From Takakia lepidozioides (taxonomy: Eukaryota; Streptophyta; Takakiopsida; Takakiales; Takakiaceae), in contig CM060732.1 of the NCBI GenBank assembly GCA_030704615.1, positions 45,303,053-45,367,052 on the forward strand: a stretch of DNA of 64,000 nt, read 5' to 3'. Below are positions 1-10,530 of this stretch, in pieces; position 1 is the stretch's first letter; each line of letters opens with the position of its first letter. Below the pieces are notes generated by a model, which saw only the letters and a list, made by a program, of their open reading frames with translations, ran no database searches and had not been told where the DNA came from. The position numbers and the translations under genes are program-made.

Positions 1-252
1 CCCGCCAAACTGCGCCAACAACCCTTCCCAAAAGGCTGCTGGCATGGGAGGCATCTGTTGGTCTGTCGGAGCTCTCAAGAATTCCTCGGGCTCCGACTCC
101 TCAGATTCCTCCCGTTCTTGAGCGGCCTCGTTTTCAAAAGCATGCATCGCTTCCTCAAATGGCCGCTTCGGTGACACGTCGCCCCCATCGGGCTCACTAG
201 GATCATCATCTTTCGGGCCGTTCCGCTTTTGCTTTGGCTTGCCCGACCCCAT
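1..252 (-). CDS. Ty3/gypsy gag, N-terminal part, running off the left edge
   Basis: On the minus strand an ATG at 252 opens a frame that stays open to the window edge. It begins with a basic stretch (KPKQKRN) and then an acidic Glu/Ser-rich stretch. The same protein start occurs on the plus strand at 9036, where it is broken by stops. Here the codons equivalent to those stops are sense codons, so this copy is better preserved over the visible part. It lies just inside a primer-binding site and an LTR, as expected for gag of an LTR retrotransposon. The rest of the element lies outside the window, so whether it is complete cannot be judged. Confidence 0.75.
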   Translation of the reverse strand, partial: MGSGKPKQKRNGPKDDDPSEPDGGDVSPKRPFEEAMHAFENEAAQEREESEESEPEEFLRAPTDQQMPPMPAAFWEGLLAQFGG

Positions 253-280
253 CCCAAGGACGATCGCGTACTGAACTCTA

Positions 281-294
281 AGCTTTGATACCAA
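281..294 (-). other. Primer-binding site of the minus-strand LTR element
   Basis: Read on the minus strand this is TTGGTATCAAAGCT. It matches the tRNA-iMet type primer site (TGGTATCAGAGC) with one change, and starts one base inside the LTR end at 296. Confidence 0.75.
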
Positions 295-295
295 G

Positions 296-1021
296 TGTCG
301 CGCACCTCACTTCGGTAAGCTCCTTTTCAAGTCATAGTTACTCGTTTTGATGCGCACACCTAACTCCCAATCTGGCCGTCGGGCCTTCTTGGAGCTTCGG
401 CTGCTCACCGGAACATAACGGTCTCCCTTTACTCTTCCAAAAGACCCTCCACCAATTTGGGCCTAGTGGAAATTCCCTTTGGTAGATGGCAGTCCGGAAT
501 AGCTCCCCACTCCTTGGTCGTTTTTCGGCTCGCTTGCTTACTCACTAGTTTTTGGTCACCAACAGGCTTGCACCGTTCTCGGGGTTACTACTCCCTATAT
601 ATACTTCTGAGACTGTCCGCGGGGTTTTCACAAACAACCATGTCATTTTATGACGAACCGCCACAAAGACCCTCAACTCCCGGTGATGAGTCGCGGTGAG
701 TCTTGGCCCACCCACCACGGCCCCATTGGACCGTGATGAGTCCCAAGACTCCCCACGACTCCCACCACAAGGTCTCCGCCCCATGGTGAGTCCTATGCCA
801 CCCCCACTAAGTCCCACTAAGCTACCACCACCCCTTGTGGAGCCACCCCCACCGCAACCTGGTGTGCGGGGCTCCACCTAGTGAGCGCCTCCGCCTCCTT
901 GAGTGCCTTGGGCACTCAAGGGTGCTTCAGCCCCCCGTACCTATCGTTGCCACTGCCCCCACCACAGGGGCAACCCCTCCTACGTCCCGACCCCCTGCCG
1001 TCAAGGCAAAGGGCCGCGACA
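296..1021 (-). repeat. 5' LTR of a Ty3/gypsy retrotransposon, inverted copy
   Basis: This 726-bp block is the reverse complement of the 727-bp LTR at 8254-8980. Both have TGT...ACA ends; here they are TGTCGCG and CGCGACA. A TATA box lies at 594-604 on the minus strand (AGTATATATAG). Many point differences and small indels separate the two LTRs, so they come from separate insertions rather than one recent event. The two LTRs stand head to head with about 7.2 kb between them. Confidence 0.85.
594..604 (-). promoter_or_regulatory. TATA box of the inverted LTR
   Basis: The minus strand reads AGTATATATAG in the middle of the LTR, the expected place for the element's RNA polymerase II promoter. 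The same motif is present in the plus-strand LTR at 8671-8682. Confidence 0.6.
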
Positions 1022-1036
1022 GATGTACTCGACGGC

Positions 1037-1065
1037 CACTAGAAGAAAAATGTGGAATAACCACT
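1037..1065 (+). repeat. Left terminal inverted repeat of the CACTA-like element
   Basis: Starts CACTAGAAGAAAAATG and continues through GGAATAACCACT. It pairs with 7232-7260 with four mismatches. It is preceded by the target triplet GGC at 1034-1036. Confidence 0.65.
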
Positions 1066-1900
1066 CTGTTAACCACTCATTTTGAGTGGTAAAAGACACT
1101 AAACCACTCTGGCCTCAGAATGATGAAGAACCAGTGCATTAGGACAAGTGAGTGGTAAAAGATATTACGTGGCACCGGTGGTTAATGACAATGGTTCGAA
1201 CCTCTCACGTCCGGGTCCATCTGTTAGCTGACGTGTCACAGTGGTAAATTAACCACTGTGACATGTCACTGAGGTAAACCAACCACTTATGACGTGTCAC
1301 AGTGGTAAACTGACGTGTCATAGTGGTAAAGTAACCACTTCCGTTTTGTAGTGGAGAAGTGTAAGCCGGTGGTCCGTGGATGATATTGGAGATTATGTCG
1401 ACACGTGGCGACACTCTCAGCATAGACACGTGTCGTGTGTCAGTGCTACGAAATGGATGGAGTGAAAAATTCAATGACTTCCAAAACCACTTGTTGAGTG
1501 ACCACAAAATGACTCATAGAGTCATTCTATGAAAACTGAGAATATACAATATCACTCACAGAGTGGTTATGTGAGTGGATGACGTCTCTCAGCAAGGTCA
1601 TTGGAATGATTACCCTTAGAATGCTGTATAAGCTATTTGAGTCATTCATGGTGTCTCTCTGAGTGGGAACTATGGATTGGAGTCATTACTAACAGAGTGG
1701 TGTGTAAGTGATTAGGAATACCACTGGAGGAATTCATACCACTAGTACAGTAATATATATGTGACTACTTATACCACTATACAAGTGGTAATGTAGGCAA
1801 TTGTGTGCATTTGGCTACTCCCACAGTTTTAGATTATACCACTATTACAGTGATGTGCAAGTGATTATGAACATGACTAGAGGAACACATACCACTATTG
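1060..1900. repeat. Left subterminal repeats (ACCACT/AGTGGT)
   Basis: Short direct and inverted copies of ACCACT, GAGTGG and GTGGTAA recur every 10-60 bases through this stretch. Their likely role, known from EnSpm/CACTA elements, is to bind the element's own transposase. No coding sequence is visible here. Confidence 0.55.
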
Positions 1901-2149
1901 TAGTGAAAGAAGTACCATTGGGGATTCAAGCTCCACAAAATAAAATAAAATCCCAGAGAGTAAGTGCTGGAACACTGTCAACAAAATCCACCCATGATAA
2001 AAGTCTAAGCTTAACTTCTACACGGCGTCTCCGCATGCATGCTAGGAACATTGAACTGCTTTCCTGCCTTCTTCTCATTGCCAGCAATGTCTACGCCCGG
2101 GCGAACGAAATTGTAAGCCCTCTTCATGTTCTTCTTTGGCCAGGGCTGC

Positions 2150-2440
2150 TAGGCTCACATTTGATGTAGATGTACACCAGGGGAATGTTCAGAATGACAT
2201 CTGGTACAATTTCAGCTTTGATAATGTCACCATGAACCTCTTTGCCCCTTCCCAGGGCTGCTAGGCTCCCATATGCATATTACAAACACAAATGAACATG
2301 ACCTGGTCTTGCTTCATCCCATCCCACATCATTTGCTCCTAGGTTTCCAAAGTCTTAATCCTATACCCATGCTTCACATACCTTGCAATCATGGCACTCC
2401 AAAAGACCACATCTCGTTCAGCCACCTCTCTTGATCCACT
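2150..2440 (-). pseudogene. PPR gene fragment, reversed inside the CACTA-like element
   Basis: On the minus strand broken frames read typical PPR pieces: VAERDVVFWSAMIARYVKHG, then MFICVC, then SLAALGRGKEV-like and VPDVILN-like segments. Stops and frameshifts separate them. The 2150-2290 part is nearly the same DNA as 30660-30790, including the unusual LNIPLVYIY variant. It therefore belongs to the same fragment lineage as the PPR relics at 30.5 kb and 41-42.5 kb. It has no start, no complete motif array and no chance of making a working PPR protein. Confidence 0.7.
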
Positions 2441-2469
2441 TTCAGAAGCTGTGGTCATGGTTGAGGTGC

Positions 2470-3725
2470 CTGATTTTATCAACTGTGCCGCTACAGCTGC
2501 TACCTTTAGTTGACCATCTACCCATGCAGTAGGTTTCTTGTAGCTATTGATCCACATGGAATCATAGGCAATCTGGAGCTTGAAGTTCGGCCCTCTTGGA
2601 TGAATCTGGACCCAGACTCTATCCCTGCTCCTTCAGCTATACATGGCGCTGCACAAATCATGCATACAACCTTGCCTTGTTGCTAGCACTTGACAATGAC
2701 AGCCTAGATTTGTTCTAGGAAACACCCAACTCAACTTATCACTATGGTCAATTGCATCTGCTACTCTCTGTAATCCAACAGGCATTCACCTTTTTGCCTC
2801 AATTGTCCCACCATTGACTGGGGTCAGAAAAGTATTCATTCCACAGCTTCTCCTCGTCTCAACTGTTACCTGTTTAGAACTGGATACTTCCCTGTTGTCA
2901 CATTGGCAGTACCATGTCAAAGTCACTCCAAACTATCAAAAGTTCACTCAACCAACTAATTTGCAAAATTCAACATGAAAATTTAGGGCCAATTCTGATA
3001 AGAGGGAAAAACAGGATGAAAACGTGTTGAAGAAGGTGCCTTCATTAGCAGTGCCTGATTTTATCAATTGTGCCGCTGCTGTTGCGGCTTCCAGTTGACC
3101 ATCTACCCATGCAGGTTTCTTGCAACTATTGATCCACAGGGAATTATAGGTAATCGTGAGCTTGAAGTCCCGCCCTCTTGGATGAATCTGGACCGGCCAG
3201 ACTCTATCCCTGCTCCCTCAGCTATCCAAGCTCTGCACAAATCATGCATACATCCTTCCCTTGCTGCTAGCGGCTGACAATGACAGCCTACAATTGTTCC
3301 AGCAAACACCCAACCCTACTTATCACCCATGCAGAATTCAACATGCATCTCAGGGCCAAGTCTGATGAGAGGGCAAAACAGGCTGAAACGTGCCCTCACC
3401 ACATTGTCCTTGACCCATGGAGGATTTGACCGACCATCAACCCAAAATGACCTCTTGTGCGTGTTGTTTGTCTGTAGTAAGGTAATGTCGGATTGGTCTA
3501 TGAGAACCACCACGGCCAGCTGAGCAGGGAGAGATTGAAACACGGCTTGCTAAGACCTGCAAGCTGACTCTCCCAATAACCTTGTAAACATTAGGAAGAA
3601 TACCAAATCATGGTACTCACAGGTACAAAGAGGCCACCTTTGCAGGATGGACGAACTTCTTCACATCGTACATTAAGAAAAGCCACACCTGGTGATTGCG
3701 GTTGTCCCACCATCGTGAAGGATCG
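2470..3725. repeat. Dispersed composite repeat, copy 1
   Basis: This block contains recognisable segments such as CAGGGCCAAGTCTGATGAGA, GACCCATGGAGGATTTGAC and GATTGCGGTTGTCCCACC. They recur in the same order at 30800-31580, in part at 33385-33700, at 42530-43410 and inside the insertion at 11029-14604. In three places it directly follows a reversed PPR fragment. A short minus-strand reading HKQHTQ...WVDGRSNPPWV recurs in several copies, but no known family was recognised. Confidence 0.6.
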
Positions 3726-3989
3726 GTATAAAACTCATGCAACCTCACATCACAAATGAGCTAATTTGCAGAATTCTACATGAAAATTTAGGGACTACTC
3801 TGGTAACAGGGAAAAACAGGGTGAAATGTGTTGAAGAATACACCTTCATGCCGCACGTTCAGCCATCTCCACATTGCCATGGATTCTGCAGGCACCAAGC
3901 AAGGCCTTCATTTTGCAAACATGTCGACCTCTTTCCCCTTTTCCAGAGCTGTCAGGTAGTGTTCAGAATGACATTAGGTACAATTCCAG

Positions 3990-4545
3990 CTTTGAACAAG
4001 GCACGGCTTGTTAAGACCAAGCTAACTCTCTCTCTTGCACCAACGAGCTAACTTACAGATTTCAATATGCATATCAGGCCCGAGTCTGAAAAGAGGGCAA
4101 AACAGGCTGAAATAGGTTGAAGAAGAAGGTGCCCTCATGGCCTACTAAGACCAACCTGACTCTCTCTCTAGCACCAACAAGCTAACTTACAGAATTCAAT
4201 ATGCATATCAGGCCCGAGTCTGATAAGAGGGCAAAACAGGCTGAAATAGGTTGAAGAAGAAGGTGCCCTCACGGCCTGCTAAGACCAACCTGACTCTCTC
4301 TCTTGCACCAATGAGCTAACTTAACAGAATTCAATATGCATATTAGGCCTGACTTTGATAAGAGGGCAAAACAGGCTGAAATAGGTTGAAGAAGAAGGTG
4401 CCCTCACGGCCTGCTAAGACCAAGCTGACTCTCTCTCTTGCACCAATGATCTAACTTACAGAATTCAATATGCATATCAGGCCCGAGTCTAATAAGAGGG
4501 CAAAACAGGCTGAAATAGGTTGAATCAGGAAATGAATCAGCGGGC
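3990..4545. repeat. Tandem repeat, unit about 134 bp, four copies
   Basis: The marker TGCATAT(C/T)AGGCC starts at 4068, 4202, 4337 and 4471, giving a period of 134-135 bp. The unit is a local amplification of part of the dispersed composite repeat (the section with GAGTCTGATAAGAGGG). Confidence 0.8.
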
Positions 4546-5836
4546 TGCTAAGACCAAGCTGATTCTCCCAAGAACCTTGTAAACATCAGGAAGAATACCG
4601 TACTAACAGGAGCCAAAAGCCCACATTTGCAGGATGGACAAACTTCTTCACATCCTACATTAAGGAAAAGCCACACTGTAGTGTGAAAAAGAAGGGGCAT
4701 GAAACCCTTCTGGTAAACTATAGTTAATTGTTTCTTGAGCAGTGATCCATGGCCCTGTCCTATGACATCAACCTACTTGCTCTTTCTAAAATGACTCAGA
4801 CCCTACTTAATTCATTCTAAATCTATTTATGACTAGAGACTTTATACCCTTATCCACACCGCAGCGGAAGAGAAGACATGGACAAGGCTGAGGTTATCTA
4901 AATTGTTATTGGGTCTCTTTAGTTAACAGATCATCATATATGCCAGGGTTATTCTTCCCTACAGATGTCATCATTGGAAAAATCACAGGGTGTACATTCT
5001 GATCCTTATACAGATTCAGATCCTATCCACAGTGTAAACATATCAGAGATACCCCACTGGCCCATACTTGGACTAGGTAAGTGATGCAGAAATATGTGTG
5101 CCACTTACTCTACTGTAAACCAGAATGCAAAGGCCCTAGTTTCTACACATGAACTCTTCTTTTCCTTCTTTATTAATACTACAGCTATCTAAGAAACAGA
5201 TCCCCTTTGGCATGACATTGCTACCCCTTCATATCATGCCCATGGATTGTACACTGATGCATGGTGTTTTGACATCATTCACATCTACTTAAATGAAAAT
5301 GCAAAACCCTAGCTTCTCTATTTCAGATTTCTCTTCTCTTTCCCTTTGCATGAAGAGGGCATGATATCACAGAGCCCCCACTTTTAACTCCTCCTTAAAA
5401 CTGCATTTTAACTATTTGAAAGACCCTTATGCCCCACTGATTGTAGATCTCAGTCTATGAATGTTCCTAAGCTGATTGATACAAGCAGTAGGGAACAAAT
5501 GCATGCCACCTGATATCTTCTTTCAGAAAAGCTATAGCCTATCCGTATAGTAGGTACATTGCCCTCTTCATATGTCATTGGCATTCTTCCCCACTATCCT
5601 TCATTTGTGTCCTCCTTCCAACTAAGTTCAACAGATGGTCAACAATCCTTTCACCATCTCTTCACACAAGACATCCCCTACTTTAATGATTGTACCGCTG
5701 GCATGAGCAACATCTAAAGGCAGTACACCAGCAACACTTCACTAGCAGAGACACCCATTCCATAGCACTCAAGCACTTTCATGACCTCCTACTGTAATTC
5801 AGAATGTTGTTCCTTCTCCCATGAATATCAAACCTC
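4546..5836. other. No gene seen (interior of the CACTA-like element)
   Basis: Non-coding sequence of moderate AT content with no long open frame, no recognisable protein similarity and no clear repeat other than a short piece of the composite repeat near 4560-4690. Confidence 0.5.
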
Positions 5837-6180
5837 GCGATCGCGGTTGTCCCACCATCGTGCATGCCTTCATGCCCCAATTCTAGGGGTTGAGTCCCTG
5901 TCTGCCCCCTATCCCACCAGCTCCGCTCGTCATTGTACATTGAGAAAAGCCACACCTTGCGATCGCGGTTGTCCCATCATCGTGCACGCCTTCATGCCCT
6001 GATTCTAGGTCTTGAGTCCCTGTCTGCCCCCTATCCCACCAGCTTCGCTCGTCATTGTACATTGAGAAAAAGCCACACCTTGCGATCGCGGTTGTCCCAC
6101 CATCGTGCACACCTTTATGCCCCGATTCTAGGTCTTGAGTCCATGTCTGTCCCTCTCCCACCAGCTCCGCTCGTCGTCTC
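5837..6180. repeat. Tandem repeat, unit about 122 bp, three copies
   Basis: GCGATCGCGG starts at 5837, 5959 and 6082. Each unit runs on through GTTGTCCCACCATCGTGC and ends with a GAGAAAAGCCACACC segment. The same segment closes the composite repeat elsewhere (about 3680, 31520 and 33670; reversed at about 28430). This is a local amplification of the end of that repeat. Confidence 0.85.
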
Positions 6181-6339
6181 TCATGAACAGACTCGACACT
6201 ATAAGAAAACAAACATAGCTCTGTCATGTTTGTCTTTCATGATTAAACTCGACACAAAGAAAACAAACAGATGCCACAATGACAGGGAAGACAAAAAAAA
6301 CGCTACGTCCCCTCACTCATGACTGGATGGATGAATGTA

Positions 6340-7231
6340 GCGATAGATGGATGGATTTTGGGTTTTTCATCAACACACAAACCACTAAAGTTTTTCACCA
6401 CAAAAGTAATACCAATCACTGTGTATGTAATCACTAACGCGTAACCACTAGCCGAGTGGTTCCAGTTACTAAATGGTCTGTAACCACTCACTCTACACCA
6501 CTCTCAAAGTGGTACCAATCAATGGGGGTCTTTAACCACTCCAGATCTACGTATACTGTCCATGTCCACGTGGAATAATATAGTTCATAATTAAATATAT
6601 TTTGAAATGATAAATCTTAAATAAAAATTGAATTATTACACATGGAGTAGCAAGTGGTTTCAATCACCTCCTATCACTCAGGTGTCTTCAACCACTCACA
6701 ACCCACCACAAAAGTAGTACCAATCACTCACGTGTATGTAACCACTCACAAGTGCGCACTTGAAGAGTGGTTCCAGTTACAAAAGGGTCTTAACCACTCA
6801 CATTCCACCACTGTGCAAGTGGTACCAATCACTGGGGGGTCTTTAACCACTCCAGAACTACGTATACTATCCTCGTCCACGTGGAATAATATATTTTGAA
6901 ATGATAAAAATCTTAAAAAAAAATTATTACACGTGGAGTAGAAAGTGGTTTCAACCACTTCCCATCCCTGAGGTGTCTTTAACCACTCATAATTTATCAT
7001 TGTACCCGTCCATGTCGGATATTATCATTATTAATATAAATATTTGATCAAATATCGAATAATAAATATAAAATTAAATATTACACGTGGATTACTCAGT
7101 GGTTGAAACCACTTCCAACCACTCCATATGATGCCACCGTGGCATTTCATCGGAATTAACCACTGACCAGTGGTTACCATTACTTGGAGTGATTTATAGA
7201 GTGATAAAAGACAAGAGTGGTTAAGGGGGCC
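6340..7231. repeat. Right subterminal repeats of the CACTA-like element
   Basis: Dense ACCACT/GTGGT motifs as at the left end. There is also a direct duplication of a longer segment: GGGGTCTTTAACCACTCCAG occurs near 6524 and again near 6837, followed by similar AT-rich sequence. No coding sequence is visible. Confidence 0.55.
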
Positions 7232-7260
7232 AGTGGTTATTCCGCGTTTTTCTTCGAATG
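7232..7260 (-). repeat. Right terminal inverted repeat of the CACTA-like element
   Basis: Ends in GTTTTTCTTCGAATG and is the imperfect inverted partner of 1037-1065. It is followed by GGC at 7261-7263, matching the triplet before the left end. Confidence 0.65.
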
Positions 7261-7263
7261 GGC

Positions 7264-8253
7264 GTCCTGGGCGTGCCGAGGGCGTCATGCGACGACCGAC
7301 ATCCCTCCCGGAATGACGCTAATTAGCATCGTGGGGGGTAGTAAACCCCCCGGGAACCCTGGCCGCGACCTGCGACCATTGACTCCGGTTTTGTCCAATG
7401 GCAGTTCATACAATGTTCTACATATATTAGCCAATGCATACTTGAACCTATGACCTCCACATTGCAACATTTCTAAGACACTACACACTAACCAACACAT
7501 CTACGATACATCTATGTATCACAAAAGCGGTCTAAGTACATATATACATAAAAAGATTTAGTTCTTGGAGACTACTACCACTATCTCAATCCTATTATTG
7601 TGTCATCGCAAATGGTGCAGTTTATAAGTACTCTGCAGAAGCTCTCACAACTGCACCGAGACTTGTCCCCATAGTTCTTCAAGGACAAATATCTATCAAG
7701 GGAATTTTACGAAACTACATTGCAACTTATTGCTGGACAATGGATGTAGTCTAAGGATTCTAAGCCCATTATGCTCTACAATCTACTCCCAGAACCAATC
7801 TGTTGCGACGTCCCCGGGATGATGCGACGCTGGGGGGTCGCAATGGGGCGTCGCAGCCCAAGTGCGTGGGGTCACAGTGCGGCAGCCCCAGCGACGCCGG
7901 AAGGGTCCCACAATTTTTTTTTTTATTTTTTTTTATTCCCGGGCATTGCGACCCTAGCGTCGCTAGGGCTGCCGCGAGTGCGACACCAGGCGTTGGGACT
8001 GTGACGCCCCGTTGCGACCCCCCGGCGTCGCAACAAATTGGTAGTGGCGGGGGAATGAGGCCAGGCCCTTTTCCGGCGATGGCGTGGCATCGCAAGATAC
8101 CACATCGTCGCCCAAGCGCCGGCGTTGCGACGCCCTGACGTCGCAAGCCAGGGCGGAGTCCCAGCGCGACACTAGAGTTGTAGCGGGGCGACACGTCTGG
8201 CGCGGGGGTGGCTATGGGCGTTGCTAACCCCCCTAAATGTAGTAGTGACACAA
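7264..8253. other. Intergenic; GC-rich GCGTCGC/GCGACGC cluster at 7800-8200
   Basis: No gene was recognised. From about 7800 to 8200 the sequence is unusually GC-rich and repeats GCGTCGC and GCGACGC in both orientations many times, interrupted by a T-rich run near 7912-7936. The long open frames across it are a by-product of base composition. Confidence 0.5.
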
Positions 8254-8980
8254 TGTTGCGGCCCTTTGCCTTGAGGGCATGGGGTCGGGACGCAGAGGGG
8301 CTGCCCCTGTGGTGGGGGCGGTGGCAGCAATAGGTACGGGGGGGCTAAAGCACCCTTGAGTGCCCAAGCACTCAAGGAGGCGGAGGCACTCACTAGGTGG
8401 AGCCCCGCACACCGGGTTGCGGTGGGGGTGGCTCCACAAGGGGTGGTGATAGCTTTAGTGGGACTTAGTGGGGGTGGCATAGGACTCACCATGGAGTGGA
8501 GACCTTGTGGTGGGAGTCGTGGGGAGTCTTGGGACTCACCACGGTCCAATGGGGCCGTGGTGGGTGGGCCAAAGACTCACCGCGACTCATCACTGGGAAT
8601 CGAGGGTCTTTGTGGTGGTTCGCCATAAAAGGATGGTGTTGTTTGTGGAACCCCCGCGGACACTCACAAAAGTATATATAGGGAGTAGTAACCCCGAGAA
8701 CAGTGCAAGCCCGTTGGTGACCAAAAACTAGTGAGTAAGCAAGCGAGCCGGAAAGTGACCAAGGAGTGGAGAGCTATTCCGGATTGCCATCTACCAAAGG
8801 GAATTTCCACTAGGCCCAAATCGGTGGAGGGTCTGTTGGGGGGAGAAAAGGGGACCGTTATGTCCCGGTGAGCAGCCGAAGCTCCGAGTTGGCCCGGTGG
8901 CCAGGTTGGGAGTTAGGCGTGCGCATCAAAGCGAGTAACTATGACGTGAAGGGGAGCTTACCGAAGTGAGGTGCGCGACA
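8254..8980 (+). repeat. 5' LTR of the plus-strand Ty3/gypsy element
   Basis: A 727-bp LTR with ends TGTTGCGG and GCGCGACA, matching the inverted copy at 296-1021. A TATA box is at 8671-8682. It is followed after two bases by the primer-binding site, which fixes the 3' edge of the LTR. Confidence 0.85.
8671..8682 (+). promoter_or_regulatory. TATA box of the plus-strand LTR
   Basis: AGTATATATAGG lies inside the LTR at the same position as in the inverted copy. It is the likely core promoter of the element. Confidence 0.65.
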
Positions 8981-8982
8981 CT

Positions 8983-8994
8983 TGGTATCAGAGC
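8983..8994 (+). other. Primer-binding site (tRNA-iMet type)
   Basis: TGGTATCAGAGC, the standard plant retrotransposon primer site complementary to the 3' end of initiator methionine tRNA, two bases after the LTR end. Confidence 0.9.
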
Positions 8995-9035
8995 TTAGAG
9001 TTCAGTACGCGATCGTCCTTGGGATCGGCCTCATC

Positions 9036-10100
9036 ATGGGGTCGGGCAAGCCAAAGCGAAAGCGGAACGGCCCGAAAGATGATGATCCCGGTGAGCCCGA
9101 TGGGGGCGACATGTAACCAAAGCGGCCATTTGAGGAAGCGATGCATGCTTTTGAAAATGAGGCCTCTCAAGAACGGGAGGAATCTGAGGAGTCGGAGCCC
9201 GAGGAATCCCTGAGAGCTCCGACAGACCAACAGATGTCTCCCATGCCATGAGCCTTTTGGGAAGGGCTGTTGGCGCAGTTTGGCGGGACGTTGAAAGACG
9301 TATTGAAGGCGGCTAATGTCACTTCCACTAAGGCAAAGTTTAAGGTGAAGCCTAAGGAACCCGGCACCTTCGAGGGCGTCCGAAATCGGGAGGCACTCAA
9401 CACCTGGTTCTTGGAGCTAGAGCAGTACTTCCGGGCGGCCAAGTTGAGTGATGAGGATTGGGTGGAAGTGGCTTCCACCTATTTGAGGGGCTATGCTCAA
9501 CAATGGTGACAGAAACACCTTCACGACCGAGGTCCAAACCCGGAAACCTTGAACTGGAGTGGGTTCAAGGAACCGATGAAGAGACAGTTTGTGCCCCTCA
9601 ACGCGTCCTGGCTCGCCCGGGACAAGATGAGGAATCTAAAGCAAACGGATGACATTCGGGGATATGTTCAAGCTTTTAATGTGCTGTTGCTCGAAGTCGC
9701 GGACATGGCAGAACCAGAAATGGTCTTCAACTTTGTGGCGGGACTGGCCCCATGGGCCAGGCGGAAGTTGGAGGAGAAGCCACCTACGACTTTGAAGGAG
9801 GCAATTGAGAGGGCTGAATGTTTCTCGAATGTCTCTAGGGGCGAAAGACAAGGCCGTACGGAGCTGAACCACAAGAAGACCCGGCGGGAGGGTGACTCTT
9901 TTCGACCGGAAAATAAGTGGGATAGGCCACGCGGCGACAATGACACGTGGAAATCAAAGGGAGGGCCTTCACACGCCAAGATGACACCCGGTGCTCCAAA
10001 AGAAAAATCAGGTGCGACGCCTTACAGCGGATAAAAGGCGACCTTCGATGGAGTGTGCTTCAATTGTGGGGAGCCCGGGCACATGACCAAGAAGTGTACG
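9036..10100 (+). pseudogene. gag of the Ty3/gypsy element, broken by stops
   Basis: One reading frame from the ATG at 9036 carries a gag-like protein. It has a basic N-terminus (KPKRKRN), an acidic Glu/Ser stretch, a central capsid-like region (about 9290-9840) and a CCHC zinc knuckle CFNCGEPGHMTKKC near 10056-10097. The frame is interrupted by a TAA at about 9114, a TGA at about 9249, a TGA where a Trp codon is expected at 9507-9509, and a TAA at 10032-10034 just before the knuckle. The related copy at the left edge of the window lacks the first two stops, so they arose in this copy. Confidence 0.85.
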
Positions 10101-10530
10101 AATCCCCGACAATTGAACATGACTCGGGCAACCACGGAGTTGTCCAAAGCTTCCATCAGCCGCTTGGTGGAGGCGGTGGTCGCCAAGACTTGCAAGGTAG
10201 GCAACTACTCTTGTGAGTTGTATCAGGAAACTGACGCTTTGCATAAAGGGAGTCAGTTAATGTTTGTGAGTGGGATAATCTCTGGAACTAACGTGTCGTT
10301 GTTGGTGGACACAATAGCATCGCACTCCTTCATGACATCGGCAACGACACGGAAGCTGGGACTCCCGACAAGTGATGTGGGGGTTGTTATTGAGTTGCGT
10401 TTTGCTAAAGGAGAACCACAATTGGCGACAAGATTGGCGTTCGATGTTCCTCTTCAGCTCGGGAGTTGGGAGAGACGTGAGAATTCACCATTTGCGAGAT
10501 CGATGGAGTGGATCTCATTTTGGGGATGAC
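10101..10530 (+). pseudogene. Retrotransposon aspartic protease, active site altered
   Basis: The frame after the zinc knuckle reads LLVDTIASHSFM, where the family has L-V-D-(S/T)-G-A-S-H-S-F. The glycine next to the catalytic Asp is replaced by Ile, which should abolish activity. Shortly after, near 10450-10530, the frame shifts and continues in the next frame with MDLILGMTFL. The open frame of this part ends at 10529. Confidence 0.8.

Larger units (their letters stand above)
1037..7260. mobile_element. CACTA (EnSpm)-like DNA transposon, non-autonomous, 6.2 kb
   Basis: The left end starts CACTAGAAGAAAAATG. The right end, read inwards on the minus strand, starts CATTCGAAGAAAAACG. The first 29 bases of the two ends agree at 25 positions. 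The trinucleotide GGC flanks both sides (1034-1036 and 7261-7263), fitting the 3-bp target duplication of CACTA elements. Both ends carry dense short repeats built on ACCACT/AGTGGT, as CACTA subterminal regions do. No transposase was recognised inside. The cargo is a reversed PPR fragment, a dispersed composite repeat and two tandem arrays. The right end has drifted from canonical CACTA to CATTC, so the family assignment is likely but not certain. Confidence 0.65.

Noticed and set aside
5837-6180. Regularly spaced repeats that might suggest a CRISPR array
   Set aside because: The whole 122-bp unit repeats, with no unique spacers between short repeats, and the DNA is plant nuclear. It is a plain tandem duplication.
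7769-8251. 160-residue minus-strand open frame in the GC-rich region
   Set aside because: It is Pro/Gly/Arg/Ala-rich and arises from repeated GCGTCGC/GCGACGC. Several other frames are open too, which is a base-composition effect.
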